Below, one piece after another: positions 1 to 7,698 of a DNA stretch of 22,869 nucleotides. This stretch comes from Deinococcus sp. GTDB lineage: Bacteria > Deinococcota > Deinococci > Deinococcales > Deinococcaceae. The stretch covers positions 1 through 22,869 of the forward strand of contig NZ_JAGLBG010000032.1 of assembly GCF_018260405.1 (NCBI RefSeq). The letters are read 5' to 3'. The first letter of the stretch is position 1; each line of letters begins with the position of its first letter. Made by a program: the position numbers and the translations under genes. Under the pieces are notes generated by a model that was not told the DNA's origin, searched no databases, and saw only the letters and a program-made list of their open reading frames with translations.

Positions 1-481
<481 letters not shown>

Positions 482-487
482 CGCGCT

Positions 488-493
488 ACCCTA
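488..493 (-). promoter_or_regulatory. Possible -10 element before znuC
   Basis: TAGGGT on the minus strand, followed by 6 nt and the GTG start of the ATPase gene. It matches the TANNNT-plus-start arrangement repeated elsewhere in this window. No clear -35 was seen. Confidence 0.35.
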
Positions 494-532
494 CTGCACT
501 TGCGAAGGTGTTATCAATACTTGGCGTGTGGT

Positions 533-1399
533 TCACCGTAGCGCTTTGACCATCGTATCCACGTTGTATTTCAGGGCTTTGAGGTAAGTTTCACCGCCCG
601 ATCCCGCCGGGCCAAGGGCGTCGGTAAACAGCGGCGGGGCAATCTTTGCGCCCGTTTCCTGGGCCAGCGTCTGCGCGAGGCGGGCGTTGACGGTGTTCTC
701 AGTGAAAATCACCTTGACCCCGGCTTTTTTGACGTTCTGCACTAGCTTGGCGATGTCCTGGGCGCTCGGCTCGCGTTCGGTGCTGAGGCCGGGAATAACC
801 GTGCCTACGACCTTCAGGCCGTAGCGGGCGGCGAAGTAATGCAGCGCGTCGTGGTTGGTCACAATGGTTTTTCTGGCGGTGGGCAACTGGGCAAACTGCG
901 CTTTGGCATAGCCATCTGCACTGCTTATTTGCTCGACAAAACGCTTGAGGTTGTTCTGGTAAGTCGCCCGGCCCGCCGGGTCGAGTCTGGTCAGAGTGTC
1001 GGCGACGTTGCGGGCGTACCCAGTCGCCAGCCCCGCGTCCCACCAGGCGTGCGGGTCGGTACCTTCTTCGCCTCCGCCGGGAGCCAGGCGCAGTTTTAGC
1101 CCTGCCGTCAACGGCTGCACCGGAACATTCACGGCCTCCGTCATGCGGGGCAGCCACGGCTCCAGGCCCGCGCCGTTGGCAAAAATAACCTTGCTGCCTG
1201 CCAGCCCGCGAATGGCCCCGGTGGTGGGCTGAAAGGTGTGTGTGTCGCCGCCCGCCGCAACGATGGTATTGACGCTGACGCGGTTGCCCCCCACATTCTT
1301 CACAAAGTCGGCAATCACTGTGTTGGTGGCGCTCACCTGTAATGGGGCGGCCTGCGCCGCTGTCAGGCTCAGCAGGGCCAAGGTCAGGAGGCGTTTCAT
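533..1399 (-). CDS. znuA: Zinc ABC transporter substrate-binding protein (ZnuA/cluster A-I family)
   Basis: Periplasmic metal-capture subunit of an ABC importer, 288 aa. A Sec signal peptide covers residues 1-17 or so (basic MKR, hydrophobic core, AQA cleavage) and has no lipobox Cys. Ligand candidates are His54 (GGDTHTFQPT), His117 (DPHAWW), His183 (TNHDALHYF) and Asp260 (LFTDALG). The third His, where Mn-type PsaA proteins have Glu, favours zinc. The usual His-rich loop of ZnuA is reduced to a short GGGEEG stretch before His117. The ATG overlaps the end of the L28 gene (stop 1396-1398, start 1399-1397), so the two are probably translationally coupled. The ATPase gene follows. The membrane permease lies outside the window. 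Zinc rather than manganese specificity is inferred. Confidence 0.92.
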   Translation of the reverse strand: MKRLLTLALLSLTAAQAAPLQVSATNTVIADFVKNVGGNRVSVNTIVAAGGDTHTFQPTTGAIRGLAGSKVIFANGAGLEPWLPRMTEAVNVPVQPLTAGLKLRLAPGGGEEGTDPHAWWDAGLATGYARNVADTLTRLDPAGRATYQNNLKRFVEQISSADGYAKAQFAQLPTARKTIVTNHDALHYFAARYGLKVVGTVIPGLSTEREPSAQDIAKLVQNVKKAGVKVIFTENTVNARLAQTLAQETGAKIAPPLFTDALGPAGSGGETYLKALKYNVDTMVKALR

Positions 1400-1641
1400 G
1401 CCAGCTCCAGGCCGTTATGGGGGCCACGCGCCAGGGTGCGCAGGGCGCTGGCACTCAGCCAGACTTGCTTGACTTTTCCGCCGCTGCGGACGGTCTTTTT
1501 TTGCAGGTTGGCCCGCTGGGTGCGCTTGCTGACGCCCGTGACCTTGCGGCCCACGCCGCCCTCGGCCCGCGCCTTGCCGCGCCGGATGACCCTGTTGACG
1601 ACCATGTTTTTCTTGCCGGTGAGGTAGCATTCTCTGCTCAT
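1396..1641 (-). CDS. rpmB: 50S ribosomal protein L28 (bL28), Cys-zinc-ribbon-lacking form
   Basis: 81-aa basic protein with the bL28 pattern: MSRECYLTGKK at the N-terminus, VNRVIRRGKARAEGGVG, then VTGVSKRTQRANLQKK and a C-terminal LRTLARGP. Only one Cys (Cys5) is present, so it has no zinc ribbon. A good Shine-Dalgarno (AAGGAG, about 9 nt before ATG) supports the start at 1641. The gene sits inside a zinc-uptake block between the CobW-like GTPase and znuA, which it overlaps by 4 nt. In other bacteria zinc-free ribosomal protein paralogues are placed under Zur so that they replace zinc-binding versions during zinc starvation. Here it may equally be the only L28 of the genome, which this window cannot show. 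Confidence 0.93.
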   Translation of the reverse strand: MSRECYLTGKKNMVVNRVIRRGKARAEGGVGRKVTGVSKRTQRANLQKKTVRSGGKVKQVWLSASALRTLARGPHNGLELA

Positions 1642-1708
1642 TTGGGGGAACTCCTTTTTGGTGAGTGGTTGGGCCTGTGCATGTGGCCTGTAGCGTGTGT
1701 ATGTTTTG

Positions 1709-1736
1709 CCCCTCGCCCCTTGTAGGAGAGGGGGCC
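1709..1736. repeat. Short GC-rich inverted repeat between GTPase and L28 genes
   Basis: CCCCTC and GAGGGG arms enclose a CCTTGTAGG-like centre. It could form a hairpin in the 135-nt gap between the GTPase stop and the L28 start. No T-run follows it on the minus strand, so it is not a convincing intrinsic terminator. It resembles dispersed CCCCTC...GAGGGG palindromes common in high-GC genomes. Confidence 0.35.
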
Positions 1737-1776
1737 ACGCAGCGGGATAGGGGGGCGTGTGACCAATCCCAGCGCC

Positions 1777-2835
1777 CTACCCCTGCACCGCCCCACCGAG
1801 CAAAGCGTCCAGCCCTACCTTATCCATGTTCTGCCCAATAAACACGATTTCGCTGAACGCCTGCGCGGGGTCGTGCCAGGTTCCGGCCTGCTCTAGCGCT
1901 AGCTGCCGCCCGGTGTGGTTCCACAGGGTCGCTACGCCGTCGCCAAAATTGACCCAGCCCTTGCTGCGGACGATATTGAGCGGCAGCCCCTGTCGCAGCA
2001 TCGCCTGAAACTTGGCCTCGTCAAAAGGTTTGTCGCTACGGAAAATGTGCGTGCTCAGGCCGTATTCCTCCGATTCGGGGGTGTGCTCCTTTTGCAGTTC
2101 CTCCATCCAGGCGTCTTGCTGCATCGCGGCGTCGACATCAAACAGGCCCACGTTCAGCACCTCGCTGGCGGGCAACTGCCCCTTTACGGCTTTTAACACG
2201 CGGGCGCGGGGGTTAGTGATGCGGGCCAGTTCGCGCAGCTTCTGCACGTCCTGCGGCGCGGCCATGTCCACCTTGTTCAGCACGATGATGTCGGCAAACT
2301 CGATTTGCTCGGCCAGCAGTTCGCCAAAGCCCCTCTCGCCCTGTCCATTCGGGTCGGCGTCGCCTGGAATGGTGTCCTGGCGGTTCCATAGCGGAAAAAA
2401 CTGCGCGGCGTCCACAACGGTCACCATCGCGTCTACATGCACTCGGCCCACCAGGTTGGGAATGCTGTCGTCCAGTTCCAGCTCTTCGGGCGTCAGGCAA
2501 AAGCTCTGTGCAATCGGCAGCGGCTCACCGATTCCGGTACTTTCAATCAGAATGTAATCCAGTGTGCGCTCGCGCAGCAGCTTGTCGACGGCCTGCAACA
2601 GGTCGCCGCGCAGCGTGCAGCAGATGCAGCCGTTGCTCAGTTCTATCGTTTCCTCGTCGGTCTTGACCACCAGCGAGGCGTCGATGTTGACTGCGCCGAA
2701 TTCGTTGACGATCACGGCGATGTTTTGCCCCGCCGTTTGGGTCAGCAGGTGGTTGAGCAAGGTCGTCTTTCCCGCACCTAGAAAACCGCACAGCACGGTG
2801 ATGGGGATGGATTTCGGAGCAAGGGTCTGGTTCAT
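1777..2835 (-). CDS. COG0523/CobW-family GTP-binding protein (putative zinc metallochaperone)
   Basis: 352-aa P-loop GTPase. Walker A is GFLGAGKTT (residues 17-25), the family-defining CxCC metal motif is NGCICC (Cys70, Cys72, Cys73), ESTGIGEP (98-105) is the Walker B/switch region, and NKVD (187-190) is the guanine-specificity motif. A CobW_C-type domain follows (about 245-345). The family moves zinc or cobalt into client proteins. Linkage to a zinc ABC importer and L28 points to the zinc-starvation (ZigA/YciC-like) branch. The frame stays open upstream to 2886, but I choose the ATG at 2835 because a Fur/Zur-like palindrome lies immediately upstream (2844-2863) and homologues usually begin about 12-15 residues before the P-loop. 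An AGGAG directly abuts this ATG, too close for normal use. ATG at 2853 (MKYHFQE...) is an alternative. Confidence 0.88.
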   Translation of the reverse strand: MNQTLAPKSIPITVLCGFLGAGKTTLLNHLLTQTAGQNIAVIVNEFGAVNIDASLVVKTDEETIELSNGCICCTLRGDLLQAVDKLLRERTLDYILIESTGIGEPLPIAQSFCLTPEELELDDSIPNLVGRVHVDAMVTVVDAAQFFPLWNRQDTIPGDADPNGQGERGFGELLAEQIEFADIIVLNKVDMAAPQDVQKLRELARITNPRARVLKAVKGQLPASEVLNVGLFDVDAAMQQDAWMEELQKEHTPESEEYGLSTHIFRSDKPFDEAKFQAMLRQGLPLNIVRSKGWVNFGDGVATLWNHTGRQLALEQAGTWHDPAQAFSEIVFIGQNMDKVGLDALLGGAVQG

Positions 2836-2843
2836 CTCCTGAA

Positions 2844-2863
2844 AATGATATTTCATTATCATT
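2844..2863. promoter_or_regulatory. Fur/Zur-like operator palindrome at GTPase start
   Basis: AATGATA-N6-TATCATT is a perfect 7-bp inverted repeat, AT-rich in a GC-rich background. This is the composition and layout of Fur-family operators. On the minus strand one arm (TATCAT, 2850-2845) also reads as a -10 hexamer 9 nt before the chosen ATG, so a bound repressor would block the promoter. Given the zinc genes downstream, Zur is the likeliest regulator; this is inference. Confidence 0.6.
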
Positions 2864-2872
2864 AAACAGTCA

Positions 2873-3011
2873 ATGCATCCGGACAAAGTGGGTCGGCAGG
2901 CAGCGCCGCAGCTTTCGCCGGGTGGAACGAGTAAACAAGAAAGAGCAGGACGTAAAATGAAGGGGGCGGCGGTGTTGTTCCGACGTGCCCATCATTTCGG
3001 AGAACGGCTCT
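2873..3011 (+). repeat. Diverged copy of a dispersed noncoding repeat (MITE/SNR-like)
   Basis: The right part (2944-3011) begins GAGCAGGACG and ends GAACGGCTCT. It aligns with the minus-strand reading of the 133-bp element at 19253-19385 (GAGCAGGACG...GAACTGCTCT): the first 20 nt differ at two positions and the rest matches more loosely. The left part (2873-2943) keeps only patches such as CAGCTTT..CGGG. It lies in the 305-nt gap between the GTPase gene and pilT, which otherwise holds only the operator and the pilT promoter. The left boundary is uncertain. Confidence 0.45.
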
Positions 3012-3070
3012 ATGTTTGCTTCTACTCGCCCAGCAGGGCGAAAGCGGGAATTCGGGGCGGCCTGGCCCCC

Positions 3071-3087
3071 ACTTTTGCAAGAGGTCT
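3071..3087. repeat. 17-bp repeat, copy A
   Basis: ACTTTTGCAAGAGGTCT, identical to 5696-5712 in the same orientation. The flanks do not match. No transposase is nearby. It could be a solitary insertion-sequence end or part of a dispersed intergenic repeat. Confidence 0.5.
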
Positions 3088-3127
3088 ATTCTTACGCGCT
3101 GCATTAAAGCTGTAAGAGGCCGGGGTC

Positions 3128-3133
3128 TACGTT
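3128..3133 (+). promoter_or_regulatory. Putative -10 of pilT (leaderless)
   Basis: TACGTT followed by 7 nt and the pilT ATG. AAGG lies only 2 nt before ATG, too close to act as a Shine-Dalgarno, so transcription probably starts at or next to the A of ATG. Confidence 0.4.
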
Positions 3134-3140
3134 TAAGGCC

Positions 3141-4223
3141 ATGAGCAGCGTCCTTCAGGGTTTACTTACCGCCATCGTGCGCGAACGTGCCAGCGATATT
3201 CACCTGCGGGCCGGGTCGCCGCCTTCCGGGCGTGTCAACGGGAATATCGTGCGTTTCGGGGATACCCGGCTGCTGCCCGACCACATTGCCGAATTTACCC
3301 GCGAGATGATGCCCCGTAAGGAAATGTGGGACACGTTCTTGCAAAAGCGCGAGGCCGACTTTGCCTACGGCATCGCTGGTGTGGGGCGCTTCCGCGTCAA
3401 CGCCTACTTTCAGCGCGGCACCGTGGGCCTGATCATGCGTGTTATCGAGGACAAACCGATTCCGACCTTCGAGCAGCTTGGTCTGCCCATCGAGACCTTC
3501 AAGAAACTGGCCGACAACGAACGCGGTTTAATTCTGGTCACGGGGCCGACTGGGAGCGGTAAAACGACTACCCTCGCTAGCCTGATCGACTACATTAACG
3601 CGACCCAGCCGGTCAACATCATGACGCTCGAAGACCCCATCGAAGTGCTGCACCGCGACCGCATGGCGATGATCAACCAGCGCGAACTGGGCATCGACAC
3701 CCTGAGTTTTTCAGCTGGCCTGCGTGCCACCATGCGGCAGGACCCCGACATCATCCTGATCGGGGAAATGCGGGACAAAGAAACCGTGGAAGCGGCCCTC
3801 AGCGCCGCGCAGACCGGTCACCTCGTACTCAGTACGCTGCACACCCAGGACGCCATTCGCACAGTGAACCGCATCATCGATTTCTTTGCGCCGCACGAGC
3901 GCGAGCAGGTGCGCCAGGGCCTCTCGGAAAGCATGATCAGCGTGGTCAGCCAGCGCCTCTTGCCGGGGGCCGACAACAAGCGCGTGTTGGGCATGGAAAT
4001 CATGCTGGGAACGCCCACCGTCCGCGAGTGCATCAAGGACCCCGAACGCACCGAGGAAATCAAGCAGGCCCTGCTGGAAGGCGGGATGCTGGGCATGCAG
4101 ACTTTCGACCAGCACCTCGCCCAGTTGGTGCTTGACGGCAAGATGCTCGAGGAAGACGCCATGAGTTCGGCCACCAGCCCCCACGAACTCAAGCTGCTGC
4201 TGATGAAGCGGCAATTCGCCTGA
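3141..4223 (+). CDS. pilT: Type IV pilus twitching motility ATPase, PilT family
   Basis: 360-aa hexameric retraction ATPase that would depolymerise type IV pili at the inner membrane, powering twitching and DNA uptake. The N-terminal PAS-like part contains RASDIHLRAG (about 16-25). Walker A is GPTGSGKTTT (135-144), the Asp box is LEDPIE (Glu164), the Walker B region is IILIGEMRDKET with catalytic Glu209, and the His box is TGHLVLSTLHT (His227, His234). The C-terminal GMQTFDQHLAQLV and the SPHEL tail are shared by PilT and PilU, so a PilU-type paralogue cannot be excluded. Length is normal for PilT (about 345-370). It is a stand-alone transcription unit with no other pilus gene beside it; a prepilin peptidase gene lies 16 kb away in this window. 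Confidence 0.93.
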   Translation: MSSVLQGLLTAIVRERASDIHLRAGSPPSGRVNGNIVRFGDTRLLPDHIAEFTREMMPRKEMWDTFLQKREADFAYGIAGVGRFRVNAYFQRGTVGLIMRVIEDKPIPTFEQLGLPIETFKKLADNERGLILVTGPTGSGKTTTLASLIDYINATQPVNIMTLEDPIEVLHRDRMAMINQRELGIDTLSFSAGLRATMRQDPDIILIGEMRDKETVEAALSAAQTGHLVLSTLHTQDAIRTVNRIIDFFAPHEREQVRQGLSESMISVVSQRLLPGADNKRVLGMEIMLGTPTVRECIKDPERTEEIKQALLEGGMLGMQTFDQHLAQLVLDGKMLEEDAMSSATSPHELKLLLMKRQFA

Positions 4224-4242
4224 GTAAGGCCCGGATTGGCCC

Positions 4243-4286
4243 CACTCTACTGACGACACCTGCTGGCGGCACTCTATTCACGACAC
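4243..4286. repeat. Imperfect 27-bp tandem repeat between pilT and folC
   Basis: CACTCTACTGACGACAC (4243-4259) and CACTCTATTCACGACAC (4270-4286) match at 15 of 17 positions with a period of 27 nt, and the TGCTGGC that follows each is also shared. It lies in the 101-nt pilT-folC gap, upstream of the folC promoter. Function unknown. Confidence 0.4.
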
Positions 4287-4311
4287 TGTGCTGGCTGTAG
4301 TGTGCTGGGCG

Positions 4312-4317
4312 TACTCT
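4312..4317 (+). promoter_or_regulatory. Putative -10 of folC (leaderless)
   Basis: TACTCT followed by 7 nt and the ATG of folC. No Shine-Dalgarno is visible. Confidence 0.45.
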
Positions 4318-4324
4318 GGCAGGC

Positions 4325-5614
4325 ATGAACATGTCCCCAGCAGGCCCCGACCGCAACATCCCGGCAGACCTCGACTGGCTTTTTGCCCGGCAGCGTTTCG
4401 GCGTGCATCCGGGGCTGGGGCGGGTGCGGGATCTGCTGGCCGGGCTAGGCGACCCGCAGCAGCACTTCCGCACCGTGCTGGTGGGCGGCACCAATGGCAA
4501 AGGTTCGACTGCCGCCACGCTGGCGAGCATTCTGACGGCGGCCAACACGCGCGCGGCACTGTTTACTAGCCCGCACCTGACCCACTTTGCCGAGCGGTTC
4601 GTGGTGGCGGGGCAGCCTTTGCCGCAGCCGGTGGTGTTGCAAGCCCTGGCGCGGGTGCGCCCGGTGGCCGAGCAGGTCGGGGCCTCCTTTTTTGAGATCG
4701 TGACGGCCCTGGGCTGTCTGCTGTTCGCCGAAGCGGGGGCCGAGGTCGCCGTCATGGAAGTGGGCCTGGGCGGGCGGCTCGACGCGACCAACGTGCTGGA
4801 CCCGGTGCTGAGCGTCATCACGAACGTGGCGCTCGATCACACCGCTTTTCTAGGAGAGACTCACCAGGCCATCGCCAGAGAAAAGGCCGGAATTCTGCGT
4901 CAGGGACGGCCCGCCGTGACGGGGGTCGCCCCAGAACTCTGGCCCATTTTGCACGCCACCGGGGCCGATCTGTGGGCGCTGCGCCGTGAACTGGCCGTGC
5001 AGGTGCGCCCCCTCGGCTGGGAAGGCTCGGAGGTGACTTTAAGCGTGCCCGGCGACCAGCTGACTTTCCGCACCCCGCTGCTGGGTCTGCACGGCGCACA
5101 GAACGCGGCCCTGGCGGCGGCGGCGGCCCTGCGGCTGGGAGCCGGTGGCGCGGTGCAGGCCGGAACAGCCGCCGTTCAGTGGCCGGGGCGCATGGAGGTT
5201 CTGCCACTGGCGGATTCCCCGGTGCAGGGGCGAATTTTGCTCGATGGGGCGCACAATCCTGCCGGAGCACAGGCCCTGGCCGCCGCGCTGCGCGGGCTGG
5301 GGGTCTCCAGTGTTCCACTGATTTTCGGGGCGGCGGAGGACAAGGACATTGGCGGTGTCGCTACGGCCCTGGCTCCGCTGGCCTCACGGGTCATCCTGAC
5401 ACGGGCTGTCTTGAGTCCACGCGCCGCCGATCCGGCGCACCTGGCGGCGCACTTTTCAGGTGTTCCCGTCACGCTGGCCCCGACCCCGCAAGAGGCGCTG
5501 GCACAGGTGCAGGCCGAGGCGCTGGCCGTCGCATGCGGCAGCCTGTACCTCATCGGGGAGCTGCGCCCCCTGCTGCTGCGCCAGGCCGCCGAGACCCGCG
5601 AACGCTGGCAGTAA
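4325..5614 (+). CDS. folC: Bifunctional dihydrofolate synthase/folylpolyglutamate synthase
   Basis: 429-aa Mur-ligase-like cytosolic enzyme that adds glutamate to dihydropteroate and extends the polyglutamate tail of folates using ATP. The P-loop is GGTNGKGST (54-62), followed by TSPHL (folate-binding loop), EVGLGGRLDATNV (metal/ATP motif), DHTAFLG and IAREKAGI. The C-terminal domain carries LLDGAHNP, the Mur-ligase signature. Length matches the family (about 420-440). The ATG at 4325 follows a -10 hexamer by 7 nt; ATG at 4331 (M3) is an alternative. A GCCGG...CCGGC hairpin lies directly after the stop (5615-5631) without a T-run. Confidence 0.95.
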   Translation: MNMSPAGPDRNIPADLDWLFARQRFGVHPGLGRVRDLLAGLGDPQQHFRTVLVGGTNGKGSTAATLASILTAANTRAALFTSPHLTHFAERFVVAGQPLPQPVVLQALARVRPVAEQVGASFFEIVTALGCLLFAEAGAEVAVMEVGLGGRLDATNVLDPVLSVITNVALDHTAFLGETHQAIAREKAGILRQGRPAVTGVAPELWPILHATGADLWALRRELAVQVRPLGWEGSEVTLSVPGDQLTFRTPLLGLHGAQNAALAAAAALRLGAGGAVQAGTAAVQWPGRMEVLPLADSPVQGRILLDGAHNPAGAQALAAALRGLGVSSVPLIFGAAEDKDIGGVATALAPLASRVILTRAVLSPRAADPAHLAAHFSGVPVTLAPTPQEALAQVQAEALAVACGSLYLIGELRPLLLRQAAETRERWQ

Positions 5615-5649
5615 GCCGGGCCTCCTCCGGCATCACAGGTTGCTTCAAA

Positions 5650-5679
5650 AGAGCACCATCTTTTTGCAAAATGCTCTAA
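5650..5679. repeat. Nested inverted repeat sharing the terminus of the 133-bp element
   Basis: AGAGCA (5650-5655) and TGCTCT (5672-5677) form arms around a perfect 10-bp palindrome TTTTGCAAAA. The segment TTTTTGCAAAATGCTCTA differs at one position from TTTTTGCCAAATGCTCTA, the right end of the repeat at 19253-19385. It may be a solitary element end. It could also act as a weak folC terminator. Confidence 0.4.
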
Positions 5680-5695
5680 TGAGAATAACTGGGCG

Positions 5696-5712
5696 ACTTT
5701 TGCAAGAGGTCT
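5696..5712. repeat. 17-bp repeat, copy B
   Basis: Identical to 3071-3087 (ACTTTTGCAAGAGGTCT), in the same orientation. It lies 17 nt after the TGCTCTA terminus-like sequence. No target duplication or transposase was seen. Confidence 0.5.
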
Positions 5713-5798
5713 GATACCGGGCAGAATGAGCCTTGTGACCGACCGGAGTGAGTTTCAATGACTCTTTTAACTGGTGAATCTGGCCTGATTATGTTAAT

Positions 5799-5810
5799 AA
5801 AGCATGCTTT
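5799..5810. promoter_or_regulatory. 12-bp perfect palindrome at the lipB -35 region
   Basis: AAAGCATGCTTT is AT-rich within GC-rich DNA. It overlaps the place where a -35 box would sit for the TACAAT -10 at 5829-5834, so it could be an operator for lipB-lipA. The regulator is unknown. Confidence 0.35.
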
Positions 5811-5828
5811 TACAGGGGGCGACGGGCG

Positions 5829-5834
5829 TACAAT
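5829..5834 (+). promoter_or_regulatory. Putative -10 of lipB (leaderless)
   Basis: TACAAT, near the consensus -10, followed by 6 nt and the GTG start of lipB. No Shine-Dalgarno is visible. Confidence 0.55.
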
Positions 5835-5840
5835 CTGCCT

Positions 5841-6554
5841 GTGACGACTGCGGCTTTCGACATTCTCGACCTGGGGGTGGTGCCCTACCGGGCGGCGTGG
5901 GATTTGCAGCACCAGCACCATGATCGGGTGGCGCAGGGCGGCCAGCCCACTTTGCTGCTGCTGGAGCACCCGCCCGTGCTAACGCTGGGGCGCAAGGCCA
6001 GAGACGGCCAGAACATCGTCGTTACGCGCGAGTATCTGGCGGCTCAGCACATCGACGTGCTGGAAATCGAGCGCGGCGGCGACGTGACCTATCACGGCCC
6101 TGGGCAGCTGGTCGCCTACGCCCTGTTTCCGGTGGGGCGCAAAATCGTCGATTTTCTGCGGCTGCTCGAGCAGGCCACCATCCAGGCCCTGACCGAGCTG
6201 GGTCTGCCTGACGCCCGCCCGAACCCTGGGTACGCGGGCGTGTACGTGGCCCCGCGTGAGGTCAACGGCAAGGTATACGACCAGAAAATCGCCTCGTTTG
6301 GCGTGGCGGTCAAGCGGCATGTGGCGCTGCACGGCACCGGCCTGAACGTGACCACTAACCTCGACCACTTTGGGCTGATTGTGCCGTGCGGCCTGCAAGC
6401 CACCCAGATGACCAGCGTGCAGCGCGAGTACGACCTGCGTGGCCTGGAACGCACGGCCTCTATGCCGGAGGCGAAAAAAGCGCTGGCGGATGCTTTCCGC
6501 TCAGTCTTTGCCGATTATGATTGGACTGTTCCGGTGCTGGCTGAAACGCGCTAG
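5841..6554 (+). CDS. lipB: Lipoyl(octanoyl) transferase LipB
   Basis: 237-aa enzyme that transfers octanoate from acyl carrier protein to the lipoyl domains of 2-oxoacid dehydrogenases and the glycine cleavage H protein, the first step of endogenous lipoate synthesis. The signature RGGDVTYHGPGQ covers residues 78-89. The catalytic pair is Lys149 (in DQKIASFGV) and Cys183 (in IVPCGL), with HGTGLNV between them. Length is normal. The start is GTG at 5841, 6 nt after a TACAAT hexamer, indicating a leaderless message. The lipoyl synthase gene follows after a 45-nt gap, so the two steps of the pathway are probably co-transcribed. Confidence 0.96.
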   Translation: MTTAAFDILDLGVVPYRAAWDLQHQHHDRVAQGGQPTLLLLEHPPVLTLGRKARDGQNIVVTREYLAAQHIDVLEIERGGDVTYHGPGQLVAYALFPVGRKIVDFLRLLEQATIQALTELGLPDARPNPGYAGVYVAPREVNGKVYDQKIASFGVAVKRHVALHGTGLNVTTNLDHFGLIVPCGLQATQMTSVQREYDLRGLERTASMPEAKKALADAFRSVFADYDWTVPVLAETR

Positions 6555-6599
6555 CCCCCTTCCTTCTTCTGCAAATTGCCCACTGTAAAAGGACTTCCC

Positions 6600-7595
<996 letters not shown>

Positions 7596-7685
7596 GGGCC
7601 GGTCTATTGGACAGGGCGCTGGAAACAGGGGAGCGGCCCCGGTTCAAGCGGGACTTTGACCCTCTTTTCCTGGCCCCGGACGGGC

Positions 7686-7691
7686 TACCCT
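7686..7691 (+). promoter_or_regulatory. Putative -10 of the ccm operon (leaderless)
   Basis: TACCCT followed by 7 nt and the ccmF ATG. A TTGACC at 7656-7661 is 24 nt upstream, too far for a standard -35. Confidence 0.45.
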
Positions 7692-7698
7692 AGAGGCT

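Noticed and set aside
1709..1736. Terminator between the GTPase and L28 genes
   Set aside because: The hairpin lacks a T-run on the minus strand, so read-through from the GTPase gene is possible; kept only as an inverted repeat.
4189..4821. 210-codon minus-strand frame across the pilT-folC junction
   Set aside because: It covers parts of two well-supported plus-strand genes and its product is low-complexity Ser/Arg/Ala-rich.
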